Below, piece by piece: positions 35,049 to 49,000 of a stretch of 64,000 nt of DNA. The notes below the pieces were generated by a model. It was not told the origin of the DNA. It worked only from the letters and a program-made list of their open reading frames with translations, and searched no databases. The translations under genes and the position numbers were made by a program. The stretch lies in assembly GCA_033239005.1 (NCBI GenBank), contig BSQZ01000001.1, positions 31,989,688 to 32,053,687 on the forward strand, given 5' to 3'. The DNA comes from Lamellibrachia satsuma. Taxonomy: Eukaryota; Annelida; Polychaeta; Sabellida; Siboglinidae. How positions within the stretch are numbered: the first letter of the stretch is position 1; each line of letters begins with the position of its first letter.

Positions 35049-35173
35049 CTTGATGCTCTGCTTGATGCTGTCCATTGGTGCGTTGCGTAGCAACGTGGAT
35101 ATGTCAAACTCAGACGACGTCTGGCGGCCATAGTCGGTCTGGTCGTAGCCATTGTGACCTGATGTCGTGCGCT
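35049..35173 (-). CDS. exon of the giant gene
   Basis: Acceptor CACTTGTAG, donor ATCAAG|GTAAGG. Two bases plus 41 codons, including SGHNGYDQTDYGRQTSSEFD and ISTLLRNAPMDSIKQSIK. Ends in phase 0. Confidence 0.75.
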
Positions 35174-35286
35174 CTACAAGTGACATTGTCGTGTTGGCAT
35201 GATGTTTGACAACAATTATATTTGACATAATGTACAGGTATCTGTGCTCAGCTTGATGTACTCTCGTGTAGACATAGCATGCTTGC

Positions 35287-35317
<31 letters not shown>

Positions 35318-36268
35318 TTGGGGTTCGTGCGTGCGTTCGAGAGTCTTGTTTTTGTTATAATATTATGCAGAAATTATTCTCTACTGTAGGCAAGGCAAAT
35401 TAAAACATGTTTATGATTCTTGAGCACACATTACGATGAGGGGCAATTCTTTTGGAGTAGCCTTTTTATTGAATCTTACCGGATGGCTGAACAAAAAGAA
35501 TGATTTTTTTCAATTACACGTGCAGAAAGTCATTTGGTATAAACAGCACTGAGGGCAGATTATTTTGAAAAGCTTTCGGAAAGGCGATACGCCAAGATAA
35601 TGGGTTTGTATTGTACAGCAGCGTGTGCAGGGAAAGCTAATGTAGATAACAGAAACCAGATGCACAGATCAACCGCGCATTGACTTACAGAAAAGTAAAT
35701 GAATGTGTCCGTCAACTCGGGACAGCTTTTGTTCGTCGGCATAGACGCCAAAGAATGCTCTGACCGACACTATTGATAGTTCATATCAGGTAACAAAATC
35801 CGATATTTTGGTCAGAAGTTATGCTAGAGACGGTCATTGTTTCCCTCTCCCTAAGTGTTCTTTCCACGAACGCGCCACTTTCTATGTGACTGCTACGTCA
35901 GTGCCGCATTATTTGTGTCGACGGGCGATGAATGGGGTCTTTGTTTAGCTGTTCCTTCTGGCCTTAAATGCATCGCTAAATTACGAATTGAAAATAATTG
36001 CTATGATCACTGAGCCCGCGGACAGTTAGAAAAATGTGTGCAGAGGATAATGAGAAATAACGTGGTGTGAATGGTGCCTGAATACTTCGGCTGCGTTGCC
36101 AAGTCATACACTGATGACGTCTTTGAAAACATTATTAAGATAACTAATTAAAGCGTTATTTCCTAATAACTTCAAGGATGTGTTCCACGCGCCCTACGCG
36201 CATATAAAGTTGAAACAACTTTGTAGGGATAGGTTGAATATAATGTGATGCCATAGTAACAAATGTAA

Positions 36269-36658
36269 CTACAGTAGAACCTCTCAAAGCGGGAACCTCT
36301 TTGAAGCGGTCACCTCTTTGAAGCGGCCACCCCTTGGAAGCGGCCACCCCTTGGAAGCGGCCATCCCTTGGAAGCGGCCACCCCTTGGAAGCAGCCACCC
36401 CTTGGAAGCGGCCATTCATTGGAAGCGGCCACTCATTGGAAGCGGCCACCCCTTGGAAGCGGCCATTCATTGGAAGCGGCCACCCCTTGGAAGCGGCCAC
36501 CCCTTGGAAGCGGCCATCCCTTGCACAAGGCCACTGTATCACAGCCTGTTTTCCCCACACCTGTATATCTAACCAGCCCCTGTAATTCGGCCACCTCTTT
36601 AATCAGGACACTTTATCTCAGTCACTTGTGTGGCCGCTTTAGAGGAGTTCTACTTTAG
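36269..36658. mobile_element. MITE-like element with inverted ends and internal 17-bp minisatellite
   Basis: The left end CTACAGTAGAACCTCTCAAA and the right end, read on the opposite strand (CTAAAGTAGAACTCCTCTAAA), are imperfect inverted repeats. Inside, about 13 copies of a 17-bp unit (TTGGAAGCGGCCACCCC) expand between them. The long frames across it arise because 17 is not a multiple of three. Confidence 0.65.
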
Positions 36659-36721
36659 TTTGTTGTTGTTACAACAAAAATGCAGGAGAAATGTATGTAC
36701 TTAAAATATACAGGTTTTTAC

Positions 36722-36760
36722 CTGTTCGTGTTGCTTTTGTTGAATTCCCTTCGCCGTATC
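36722..36760 (-). CDS. 39-nt micro-exon of the giant gene
   Basis: Acceptor CTACTTGCAG and donor ACAG|GTAAAA bracket 39 nt. In phase 1 it adds GYGEGNSTKATRT and joins in frame to the giant exon and to 35173. The phase-0 frame (DTAKGIQQKQHEQ) looks equally protein-like but would need alternative sites on both neighbours: AAA|GTGACA on the giant exon and GTAGAG|CGC on the next. Confidence 0.55.
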
Positions 36761-39700
36761 CTGCAAGTAGACAACATCCATCATTAGTTTCTTAGAAAAC
36801 AATCTGGCTTGTCAGACACGAATCACAGAATATGTATATTACAACGAGAGAAATTGCGTAGAGAAGCTGATGAAAGCACAAGCGAGCATGACAAATGGGC
36901 ATGACACGACATGATATGGAATCAACGATGGACCACGGGTCGCTCACGTTGGAAGCGATCATATGAGAACGTTTGGCATGTTTGCATCTTAAGCGAGTTG
37001 TTAAATGTACAACTGGTCAGTGGCGTTTTTGTCTGACTAGAGTAAGGAGTGGCAGAAGTAACAATAATGTCACATATAGCAGCTGGTTCCTAAACAAAAC
37101 GTCACGGCATTTCTTATGCAGTTACCAAGAAAACGGTGTCAACGATATTCAGCAGGGTTAATGTCTGACAAGTTCACGTCATTCATCAATCACATGTACA
37201 ATTCCATATAATCGGGGCCAACGATGCGAGGACGTTTGTACCGGCGTCATACCGAGGGCTTCGTGCATCAACAACCGAGGACAAAGACAGGACTTGCGTG
37301 GGGCACGGTCAGCTACGGTAGAGCCTGCTTTCATGCAGAACAAACGGTCCATTCATCGGGGACTCACATCAGACGTTTATTGCTATATAATCGTCTTATG
37401 TGCTTGACTGAATGGTATTTTGCACGACCGTCGCGTACAGAATGTGAGGCCACTTTGACGAGATTGGTGATGCACCCTCGCAACAGCTGAATGATAAACC
37501 GTGTTGATAGACTAGTAATGTGAACAATTAATGTTTGTGTTTGCATTCATTTTGAAGGCCGTGCAAAAATGTTATCAAATAGCTACCCGTTTATATTGTT
37601 GGTGGATGTATAATATCAAAGCGAACCAGTTTTCAAAGAGGAGAGAGAGAAAGAGAGAGAGAGAGACGTACAGACAGACAGACAGACAGACAGAGACAGA
37701 CAGACAGACAGAGCGAGAGAGAGAGAGAGAGAGTGACTGTCTCAGTGTGAGAGGTTTGTAACTGCGAATGAGAGTTGTTATGTCACACTGTTTACCGTAG
37801 TTGTCAGAAAGGCATATACATATACAAAGCACAACTAGAATAGGTAGTAAACGTCATATAGAATAACACATAGGTGCGTGCGTACATAGAAACTGTATTA
37901 TTCAGGACATCAAACGTTTAATCAACATGAAACATCACGTTGCATGTAGATTAGAATAGTGCAACCCGACGTTAACAAGAATGCCCTGAAAAGGCATCCA
38001 TTGAATACACGACGGGTACATGTCACCTCCCTTACGACGGGTACATGTCACCTCCCTCATGGGGCCGAAACGTCAGTTGACCCGCAGTGCTCGATTCAGG
38101 GCAACTAGACAGAGCGCTATGGAGTGTCAGATGCGAGGCGCACCGCGTCAAGAAAGAAGGGGACGTCGCTTATTGTCAGAGTGCCATAAGTTATCCGGCG
38201 ACGGCGGCTTATAACCGGTTTTACAGCCACTCGTCCCCATTTGCAAATTTCATCAGCAAACGAGAACAAGTAATGGGCATACTTATTTGCCCATCCAAGA
38301 TCACATAGACGGGACTGTTCTATGAAGCATAATTGCCTGTTTTTGCGATGTTGTATAGGTGCACGTCGTTATAACTGTGCTGCTCCCTTGTGCAGTTATT
38401 ATAACGCGACTATCTCAAGCATTCAGAAACTAACTATCTGTTGCAAAATGGAATAGTTGTCCATGTAAAAAGTGGCGGTTCTGCATCATGAAGCGGTGTC
38501 GTATTTGCTGAGTGGCGCGCAATTTATAGAGTGGTGTTTTGTACACAGGTGTTACAGTATTCAAAGAATGTGTCAGTAGAGACTTCACCCAGGACACAAG
38601 TAAACGGTGTGATTTAACGACGACGTAATTTTTTTGCACACATACGTTGGTCTCGTAGCTCACTTTGAGAAGTCATGTAGAGCACTGCCATTGTCACAAT
38701 AATGGTTTTCTTTAAGTGCGCATAAGGGCGAGATCTGCTTAGACGAACGGTTAGGTCATGTCATGTTATGGCATTTCATGTTATGTCATGTCATGTTATG
38801 TCATGCCATGCTCGATATGAGAAGAACGCCGACGAAGGCGTTACAATTATTTTGGATAATTGTTAGTCTATGTATCGTGTTGTCACAAACGCACGTCAAC
38901 ACCTGTCAAATATCTAAAGTTATTTCCCCTACAATGAATAGTGATGCTCGTGTGAAACTGTATCAACGCAGCCAATGTGGGAAAAAGTGCTGCATTGAAC
39001 ATGTTAATACAATTATTCGTTCATACTAAAGCAACTTGAGACGAAATGGTACTTTTCGTTGAAACGCAGCTGTGTATATTAATTTAATTTGGGAATACAT
39101 ATCTGACATTACAAGCAACAACGCGTTACAAGCAGCAATGTTATGTGCCTTCGGGTAATTTTCAAAAAATATTGTATATGCCTATTCCATATCTGAATGT
39201 GATATGTTCAATTTGTAATGGCTGCATTTTGTCGTCTCTTAAAAAGAACACGTCGTAAATCACTGGTGCAAGAGACAATGCTTGGCCAGACACGACCAAA
39301 GGGCATGTTTTGACCGATGTACAAACTGTGCCAATGTTCAGTGACCACCTACGGCAACGCATTCACCACTGACCATGGACCAATACAAGTGTTGACAATT
39401 AAATAGTAACCACTTGAGCAGGTCATTTACATTGAGTTGATGCGGTAACGAGGCTTTCGTCTGCAGTCGTGTGTGACGTGTGTCGTCGGTCTAACAAGGC
39501 GTGTGACAACAACAGTTCTAGTTGGTGTTGACACATGTTGGTATTGATATGTGTTTACTACTGTCGATTGTGCAGGAATTATCACAAAAATAACGTTTGG
39601 TACACATGATGGCTGGTACAAAACTGGAATAAAATATTTATCTCATTAAAACGTTCCGAAGATTGAAAGAAAATAGTTGGACTAGATAAACTAGTGGTTT

Positions 39701-40035
39701 CCTTGTCCATTTACTAATAGGTACTTTGGTTCTTTTTTATTGTTTTTCTTGTTACATCTGGTTAAAACGCGATGCAATATCAAACGATTATATTGTAAAC
39801 GTCGAGCGTGTTTATTTTTTTAAAACAGTCGCGCAAACACACGAACACTAATGTTCTGACAAAAATGCTAATGTTTAGGGACATTTTTCTCAGTGGCCTT
39901 ATAAACACGTATGAATTGACGATGTGGCAAGGACGAATTGATATGCATTTTAAATGTGCCCGAATACTTCAGGAGCAAAGTATACTCATGCGTGGGAAAT
40001 CTCTTCCGAAAGACACGGGCAAAGTGGGGTGAACG

Positions 40036-40133
40036 AAATTGCCCAAGTTTCGAAACGGCAGTAGGTGGTTTCGAACCATGGTCCCTTCGACCGACAGCCC
40101 GACGCACTACTACACGACCACCGCGCCCCGGCC
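40036..40133 (-). mobile_element. tRNA-derived SINE head
   Basis: On the minus strand the sequence resembles a tRNA with an A-box-like GGTGGTCGTGTAGTAGTGCG and a B box GGTTCGAAACC about 50 bp apart, starting GGGGCGCGG. The arms do not pair as a proper cloverleaf, so it is more likely a SINE than a tRNA gene. Confidence 0.5.
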
Positions 40134-41102
40134 GTTGTTCTTGTTGTCAGTGTATATTCGAACCATCATCTCGGTACGACCTATATACATGTTTTATTCT
40201 GCATGTCTGAGGAAAATAAACGCAGCCCTCGTCCTTCAGTACAATGTTAACAACTTACTCTCTCATGCACAATTGTGTTGCCAAAGTAGTGTTCTGTATG
40301 TTTTGCTTGTTCGATACGTTATTTCAGATGCACTCAAATAAATCAAAATTGTTGTTCTCGCAAATGTCCCATAAATTGAAAAACGACCACTTGCGCAAAA
40401 CAGCCTCACCGCAACTGGGGAAGTCTATTTAGCTCCTCCCCCACAAAAAATATATGTACGGTAATTAAATTAAGTTGTACAGCACGAACATACACGTCTA
40501 GCCACTTACAATCCATGTTTCTAACAGTTATATATGGACAATCCGACGGAAATGCATGTGTTCTTCCACCACATGTGTCGCACTTTTCTACTAAAAACAA
40601 AAGACTAAAAGTATCTCCTGACAAATGGATTGTTTCAAAGGCCTTTTCTCTGACAAATCATAAGAGTGAAACAAATTGTATCTTCAAATGTGTACGCCCT
40701 ATACATTGCATGAAACAAGCTAAATATTTGTTGTTGTATGTGCGTGCGTGCGTGCGTGGGTGTGCTTGCGTGCGTGCGTTCGCGCGCGTGTTTGTTTCCA
40801 CGACCTGTCATCTTGTGTTCGAGCACGAATGTGATTTTTGGAAAGTCCAGTTTCAACAAGCCATTGAATACAGGGAACGTAAGTCTCGCGACCTAGTTTT
40901 AGCTCTGCAGTCCACTTGCGACCTTGGTTTTTTTATGCTTGTGTAATAGGATTGTATTTTGTTTTTGGGTGTACTCACAGACCTGAGAGCAAACGGTTTA
41001 AAATGTTTAGTTATTACAACAATTTGTTGTGTACTATTCAATGGAAATTGTATTATTACCTTTTGCAGAACATGTTACATAATGTATAGTAAACAGCAGT
41101 GA

Positions 41103-41105
<3 letters not shown>

Positions 41106-41195
<90 letters not shown>
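41106..41195. repeat. (TA)n microsatellite
   Basis: Perfect TA run of about 90 bp. Confidence 0.95.
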
Positions 41196-41197
<2 letters not shown>

Positions 41198-42903
41198 AAT
41201 GTTTCAGTATCAATTTCAATATTATTGTAAATAATGACTTTAAGTTTTTACAACCATAGTGCCAAATATTACAAACATTCTTATCTGATAATACAATATG
41301 TTGAACTAGGCTATTATATTGGTACTGAGTTTATTCTTATCTATGACGTAGAATGCAGTGCAAACCAAGCACCTCGTGTTAAGGCCACATCTGCCAAATT
41401 ACAAAGACCAAAGGTCAGTTGTTGTCAGGTCATATAATTATATATATGTCCGCCATACAAATGCAGCAAACAATTATAACTAAAATGTGGTCCAATGAAA
41501 TGTATGTGATCGTATGTTACCGTAAAAGAATGTGGCGCTTAAAATAAACACTGTCGATTATAAATTATAGAAACACTGCAATCAAGAACTGACATAGTTG
41601 TTGCCACTTACGACATCTGTTATAGTTAATAACACTGATCGCAGTGAACAGATCACATTCGCTGCCGTGCACACATTACAACACTGCCTTGATCTATTGA
41701 AAGCCTCATAGGTAATTGAATTTAGCCCCGGGTCACATAGGCTGCAGATACATCTCGCCAGACAAGGGAAGTCTGTAACTCTAGAACCCATTCGCGCACC
41801 TGCTACAATATTCCCTATTGTCGATCTTGTTTGGCAGTAAAGAAGGAAGACATGTATGTAACTAACTGCGTAATAGGCAAACGGTTTTGATAGAAGTAAA
41901 CACAGTATGCAATGAATACGTGAAGAACAAGATGAACCCCTTGTTTACAACATGTTGCTGCAATGGCTATATGAGACTCATGCACCATCACCGTTAACAA
42001 CGTGCTGTTTCACCCCGTAGATATACACCAAACTGCCGGCAGCAGAATATCGTATCTAATTTCAATTCTTTAGAAATACTAACGCATACATAGGCTGAAA
42101 CTTAAACCATGACATGCTGGCCGTTCGAAAACAGCCATTCGAGTCACCACTGCCTTGCGTGTGAGATATGGTTAGGAGAAAATCGATTTAGTTTGACGTA
42201 CGTGGGACGACTACCGTAGCGAACTAGGTCACAATGTAAATACGTTCCTCTCCAGGACGACAAGACACCGCACGCGTTAAACACATCGCCGGGGTCGAGC
42301 TACATAATGTTGTTGTCCAAATGCAATTTCGCTGTTCGGTTATTACAGGGCAGTCGCTGTTATGTCACCAAGGCATAGTGATTGAGACATGTTTTTGGCA
42401 AAACCAATAACGACGAATCTTTTGGGAGATGTGTTGAGCATTTGTCATTCAACTAAACATTCTAGCCATTGCCTAAACCATATTTCCATTGCATCAGAAT
42501 TGCGTCGGTATTGATTCAGTTATGTCACTTCCGATACGATAGTCATATGTCAAATTTGTTCTAATGTTTGCATGCTAGGTTCATGTTACAAGGTATATAT
42601 GTTACAATTATGAAATACGTATTGGTGGAGAAAACGAAAACACGCCCAATGACCAAGATAGCGCTTGAGGCAAACAACACAGCAACTGACCGTCTCGACT
42701 AACTCTTAATGTGTCTACTGCAAAGCCACTTAACAAACTCATCAACTGTATTGAAATATCAGTAGATAAAGGTTGAAAGTAGCCATCTGTTGAGATCAAT
42801 AACGACGCCATGACAATGATATAAATGGCATTTAGCATCATGGTTTATCATGCACATATAATAAGATGTACGTTCTACAAAACATCACAGTTGGTCACCG
42901 CAA

Positions 42904-43112
42904 CATACATGACAACATTGACAACATACATAACAACATTGACAACATACATGACAACATTGACAACATACATGACAACATTGACAACGTACATGACAAC
43001 ATTCACAGCAAACATGACAACATTCATAACATACATGACAACGTTCACAACATACATGACAACATTCACAGCAAACATGAAAACATTCACAGCATACATG
43101 ACAACATGCAAA
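42904..43112. repeat. 21-bp tandem repeat
   Basis: Units of CATACATGACAACATTGACAA and variants, about ten copies. A 21-bp period keeps all frames open, giving spurious Thr/Met, His/Asp/Asn and Val/Met-rich frames. Confidence 0.9.
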
Positions 43113-44723
43113 GGCGACTTTTGCAAGGCTAGCTCGGGGGCAAATGACCCGGGACAGAAAAATGCATTGCATAGAAGGAAATCATAATAGAACGGACCAG
43201 CAACGACCCGCGCAATTACATGGGAAGATATGACAACACGAATGAGTGAAGACCCGTTGTTGATTACATAGGTTCTGGACAGAGGAAGACACCATTAACG
43301 ACGTAGACTGCGTGCAAAGTCTTAGCATATCATACCTTATGTATAACAATATAACATTTATAGTTAGCTAGAAAGAATAAACGGCGTATGATACCAAAGA
43401 AGGAGCACTTCAATGTCACATGAGTGCATCCATATGTGTATGTCCATGTAACTGGCTGATACGATATATGATGTCAATATTATATCCGGTATGTTCAGAA
43501 TACAAATATTGTATTCACGTTTGGGTGAATATTTCATGAATTCGGCCGAAGTAAGCAATATCCACTACGGCGAATTCTTCGGTTTACTGAAGTGTCAAGA
43601 ACACAACTGAATGCACAGGAAACGCAGTGCGCACAAATGCCGATGTAACTGGTTAACATGCGTTAGCCCTCGAGGGTTACTACCCGCTATGACGACATGA
43701 CAACGATGCAATAAGAGAGTACATGTCTCGCTGGCAACAGTACATAATCCAGCGTGTACCTACATGCCTTTCACGGTTCATTGCACCGTCTCCAGTACTT
43801 GTCTTGTTATGCAAACACGAACGCATTTAAGCATTATGCACGGAGCAACAATATGGTTTCTTATCATTCATGGTTGATACATAAAAGGCTAACCGGACGA
43901 GTGCGAAGCTGTGCGTTGTGGCAATCAAGTTCATGTGTTACTGATGCAATGGATTTAGGTCGCAGTTACCACCAGACGAATTGGCATGACGGAAGGATGA
44001 CCAAAATTGCGTTCAATAGACTGATGCATCAGGATAGTCAGGAATCAAAAGGTCACAGAACAGCGGTTTCTTGCTACATGGCATTGCCAAACAAATCACT
44101 ACTCTGATAAAACATCAAAAACAAAAGAGGAAACTGCGATTAGGTACAACCAACCGATTCAGTAGAATATTTTACTGTCACTGAAGAAACGGTGATAACA
44201 AAATGTTTACAAATGATGAGTTTTCGAGCAATTCATTGCTATTAAGCTCACAGATGGTCATTCTCGATTACGAGAGATGAAACACTAGTTGTGAAGAAAA
44301 CAGGCCTACTGTGTAAAAAACCACAACATAAACCACGAGTCACGAACAGTAATGGAAATTGTCTTTGTGTGGTCGATCGCCGCGAGGTGTGACAACTCCA
44401 CCTACGCGAACAATCACAGTGGATGCAATTCACTAAGAGGCCGGCGCACTGAGGCTTATTTATGCGCGAGACCCCATTTCAGCATGAATGTTAGGTTTGT
44501 TCTCGACAGAGTGCAATGTTTCAGTATCCCCCTGGGCCTTCGCATTATCGACGACGTCGAAACAGGGCGCACACATCTTCGGGGTGAATATCTACATGTG
44601 AATACGTCAATGACACATTGCCGTGCTGTTGGCTGACATGTGTTCGACTGTAACGTCGGGCAAGAACACTAACGGGCGAATACGAAATGCAAATACAAAT
44701 AACGAAAATGTGCGTGCGAAATA

Positions 44724-44724
<1 letters not shown>

Positions 44725-44813
<89 letters not shown>
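44725..44813. repeat. (TG)n-(TGCG)n microsatellite
   Basis: TG run passing into TGCG repeats. Confidence 0.95.
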
Positions 44814-45972
44814 TCATATTTCTAGAATGTACAACGATATTGTCTGAAGTTCAATGTTTCGGGCATCTTACAACAGTGAATCATCTGGAGTGTTTGCGCT
44901 TCGAAACATGCATGTACAGTCTTCGATTAGCCGACCGGAACACTACAAATATCAGACAATTAGTACGTAGAGGCACATAGTGAGAGGCACTGGAAGGCGT
45001 GGGGGGCTGACCTGACAATAAGCGGGTAAAGTATTTGCATCCACCTCCGCAGGAAGTCCTTCTTTCCGACACGAACACCTTACGTTGAACACGTAGCCGC
45101 TTTCTATAGACTACTAGAGTGCAAGTGTCATTTCGCATTGATCACCCCCACCATAGTCCCGACTGACACAGTTCACGGAAAGCGTCACACAAACAATGTT
45201 ACTCACTGGACTTGTCAGATAACCGAAGCAACGGTTTTGATTGATTTCGACCCAGGTTGAACGCTGATTATAGGTCAACGTATGCGTCAAACCTATATAT
45301 TACCTTGAGCATATCACATATCAACATTAGCATAACATGTTTCGGGATGTTAGAAACTATTATAATTGCATGTGAAGGCGTTGACTGTGCTACGGATAAT
45401 GAATTATCTTTGGATTTTAATAAACGTGTTACAGGAAATTAACCATTTCCTTATGGAACGATTTAAAGAGAAAATAAGTTACATCGGTGCATTGATGGGT
45501 CTTTGTAATTGTCTAAAACGCGTTCCAAAATGAACTTTGGCTTCAAATCTACGAAACATCGGATGAACAGTGACAACATATTGCTGGAAGTGGCATACGA
45601 ACACATACATGCAGTGTATACATACACTGTGAGTTTCATAGCTGTGTAGGCCACTACATCCTCTCGGCATGTTATACGAACAGTTGGGCGACCGCCCAGT
45701 AGCACGGATGCCGACCGTTCAGCGAAGCGTGGCTTGGCAGCCAGACAAGCGAACACCGCTACGAGGAGAGGTGCATCTATTATTCAGGCCGCCTACACTG
45801 AGTGCCTTTTTAACGATAATGGTGACTGGGCCAACCGACAAAGTATCTCCGGGTTACACTCTCCGGCACGTTATCGTGTGTGTATAATTACGTCACAGCT
45901 ATGTGAGTCAAATTAATGTTAATGATGTTTGGCGATGATGACCCCGTCCCACCCACACCCCCTCCCCACCAG

Positions 45973-46014
45973 CCCCCGTACTATCCCGCGGCCGAGCCAT
46001 TGACCCAGCCCCCG
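45973..46014 (+). other. exon-like patch on the plus strand
   Basis: A pyrimidine-rich acceptor (CCCCTCCCCACCAG) and a near-perfect donor (CCCG|GTGAGT) enclose 42 GC-rich bases that could encode PPYYPAAEPLTQPP. It stands out from AT-rich surroundings but has no confirmed neighbouring exon. Confidence 0.25.
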
Positions 46015-49000
46015 GTGAGTGTTAAAAACGGGCTACTTACAATTCACCTCGTACATCAGTAAACAGAGTATGTCCAACACGGCCAATAGAAAACGTTAAC
46101 CTTAATCAGACTTCGTCGTCCTCAGCGTTGTCAACATGTTATTGTAAATGCAATATTCTGCAGTAGCAGCAATGCCTACACATTAATGTACTCATAGGAC
46201 GCGCATAAAGCATATGTAGTGGTCTCGTTAATTAATGTTAGAACATATATTATAGGTATGTATAGCATATGTTACACAAGTAACAAGCGCTTCAGTCGTC
46301 TCCGATACGTCTAATTATGAAACACGTGTAAGTTACAAACCGATTGTAAGTCTACCGATAGACCTATATAATATAGACCGACTTTAAAATACACTTTACA
46401 CACTAACGATACGCTTACTGAAACCATGCAATTTACACACGGACTACGCGTCTATTGAAACTTGAACACTTTACTCTGCTATAGGTGTACTGACATGTTT
46501 GCTCTCGATGCAGTCTATTCCTGTAAGCTGTGGTTGGTTTGCATGGTTTGCATTGTGATTGCGTTGTGGTCGACGCTGTGACGAGGGTACCCTTTCACCA
46601 ACATTCTTATAAGCTCATAACACAAGCACGATTTCGATCATTAAAACCGATTTTCCTCATTAGCTATGATCGAAACAGAAAACTGCATTTCACAAAGGTT
46701 CGATCACAGAATTTACCATAGAAACGCTCATTAGTTATGATGACGTTACACCGCTCTGTCTGTGACATAAGTATAACATTTCCATCATAAAATCATAAAG
46801 AATAGCATTTACCTAACTGCATATTATCTTGACTCCAGTTTTAGCTTTTCAAGTCAAACAAGTTTTCAAAAAGTGAGCGATGAATAGTATGCAAATTATA
46901 GCTTTTGTTTATACGGCGTGATCGTTTATAAAATAAATTTATACTCTCTTCGTTCAGTGAGCGAATAAACTGAAAAGTGTCCGATGGAACGTATTATCAG
47001 CCACTTTTGGACAACTTTTCTATTTATTTTGTCTTACTGTGTACACTGTGTAGCTTATGATAGACATTTCAATAATTAATTTAAGATGGATTTAATGAGC
47101 ATCTCAGTGAAACGCATTTTGAAAACGCTCATAAAAATCTATGATGGATTCTGTTTTATGGTGGGTTTTCCTTATGAGCTCATTATCTTAGTGGATATAT
47201 GCACCATTGGCATAGAAGGAGAATTAGCACTTCAGCCACATTGTTCCAGTTGAACATGGACGGGACACCCATCCCCCAGTTTATCATACTCGGATACGTG
47301 GACGAGTGGAATGCTACGTGAGAGGAATGCCACATATCAAGTGACGGTGTTACGAACGTTTGAAACATGACAGCGGGTGATTAAAAAGTACTCGACGTCG
47401 ATCGATACAAAGCAGTTGGAAGCCCACAGCGAACTACCATCTCTGGTTGCTAAGGAAATGGGCATTGCCATTGTTCACTAATGTTGATTCATCCCAAATA
47501 CAAACACAGCTGTACATTCTTACTGTCATATCGAATGTCTCACTGCTTACGTATGACATGGAGTGGCGCATTTTATGCTTGTCAATTGAGAATATAATGC
47601 AACGAAAGATTTCAACGTAGATTCATCAAAACTTAGCATAATTACCTAGTTTAATAGCAGTCGTTTGCTTTCAACTGAGATGTGTTTGCCTGACGAATCT
47701 CACTTCGAAAAAGTATATTATTTGCCGACTTGTTATCTCGTTAGTACCCGCTCACCTACGTATGCTAACCAAAAAATAAAATTATATATCTAAAAAGATG
47801 AAACACAGCAGTACCAACTGGTAATTTAATAGCAATATTAGCATGAATGAAAATAAAACCGATGCAGTGTACCGTGAACAAACCTGCTCCACCGAAAGTT
47901 GTTCATTTGCCACAGCATGTTGGAGCGATTGATCTGACGGACGGCATAAAGGCATGTCCTTCGTTGTACAGCACAGCTTAACACTTGCGCGGGCACGTGT
48001 TCGTGTTTATGTGTATGTGTTTGGTTTGTTTGTTTACGTGTGCAAGTGTGAGTGTGGATGTACGTGTGTACGTGTATATGTGTATTTGGATGTGCGTACG
48101 TAACTCTCGTGCAAGGCAATCGTACAAAAAAGGATCAGTCTAAGTTAGATAATAAACATGATTTCGTTGTTGTAGACCTGATTTTAACAACACAACAACT
48201 ATTAATAAAAATTGCTAAATCATATCTACGCAATATGCCTTCTTTGTTATTTCTGACTCGAACAACCATAGGTATGGTCGACAAATCACGTGCAATGTGC
48301 ATTCATAGATGTCACGAAATATTCCCTGCATATGACGGTCAACAACCTCGTAGACACTAATGTCTATGTTCATCGTTTATACTGTACTAAGTACAGTATG
48401 TTTGTTAATATGCGGCAAATTATTGTACCGTTTTTCTCATAGCAAGAATAGTTCAGTTTTATTTTAAAAAACTATGATTTAGTAAACAAAAAACTGAAAA
48501 AGAACTTTGATATCCATCTCACATAGTCATCCAGTGTGTGAGCATGGCTGCCTATGACACATGTTGTAATATGTGTGTGTAATTTTGACTTTTTTGCCAC
48601 GTTGAGAGTGTTAGTTTACAGCATGCAAAATCACAGTGGGTGTTCTTAGTAAAATAACGGAGTAGTGGTTTGTCATCGTGGTGTTGCGTCACGAAACACA
48701 ACCATAACATCAACTCAAGTTAATATAATAAAATGGTATTTTTTATTAATAATGCTTTCGTTCGTATTATTGTAAAGGGAACAGTGTGTGCGTGAGTGTG
48801 TAATCGTATATATGTGTATATGTGCATGCATGCATGTACGTACATGTGAACAGTGATCATACAGTGCACACTTTGAACGTGTTTGGCTTTATGGCCTCCA
48901 ACTAGCCGGGTTGGATTACAAGCTTTCGTGGTAAGAATGACTTCACACACCCACTGACAATACACCTGCTATCATTGACACTGACTCGAGAGTGGGACTA

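Noticed and set aside
36156..36658. Trp/Pro/Leu-rich frames on both strands
   Set aside because: They are translations of the 17-bp minisatellite inside the inverted-end element.
38020..38308. GC-rich frames on the plus strand suggestive of an exon
   Set aside because: A short direct repeat (ACGGGTACATGTCACCTCCC) starts it, and no convincing splice pair or domain was found.
40036..40133. A further functional tRNA gene on the minus strand
   Set aside because: A- and B-box-like motifs are present but the acceptor and anticodon arms do not pair; it is better explained as a SINE.
42825..43187. Met/Thr-, Asn/His- and Val-rich frames
   Set aside because: They come from the 21-bp repeat, whose period is a multiple of three and so keeps frames open without selection.
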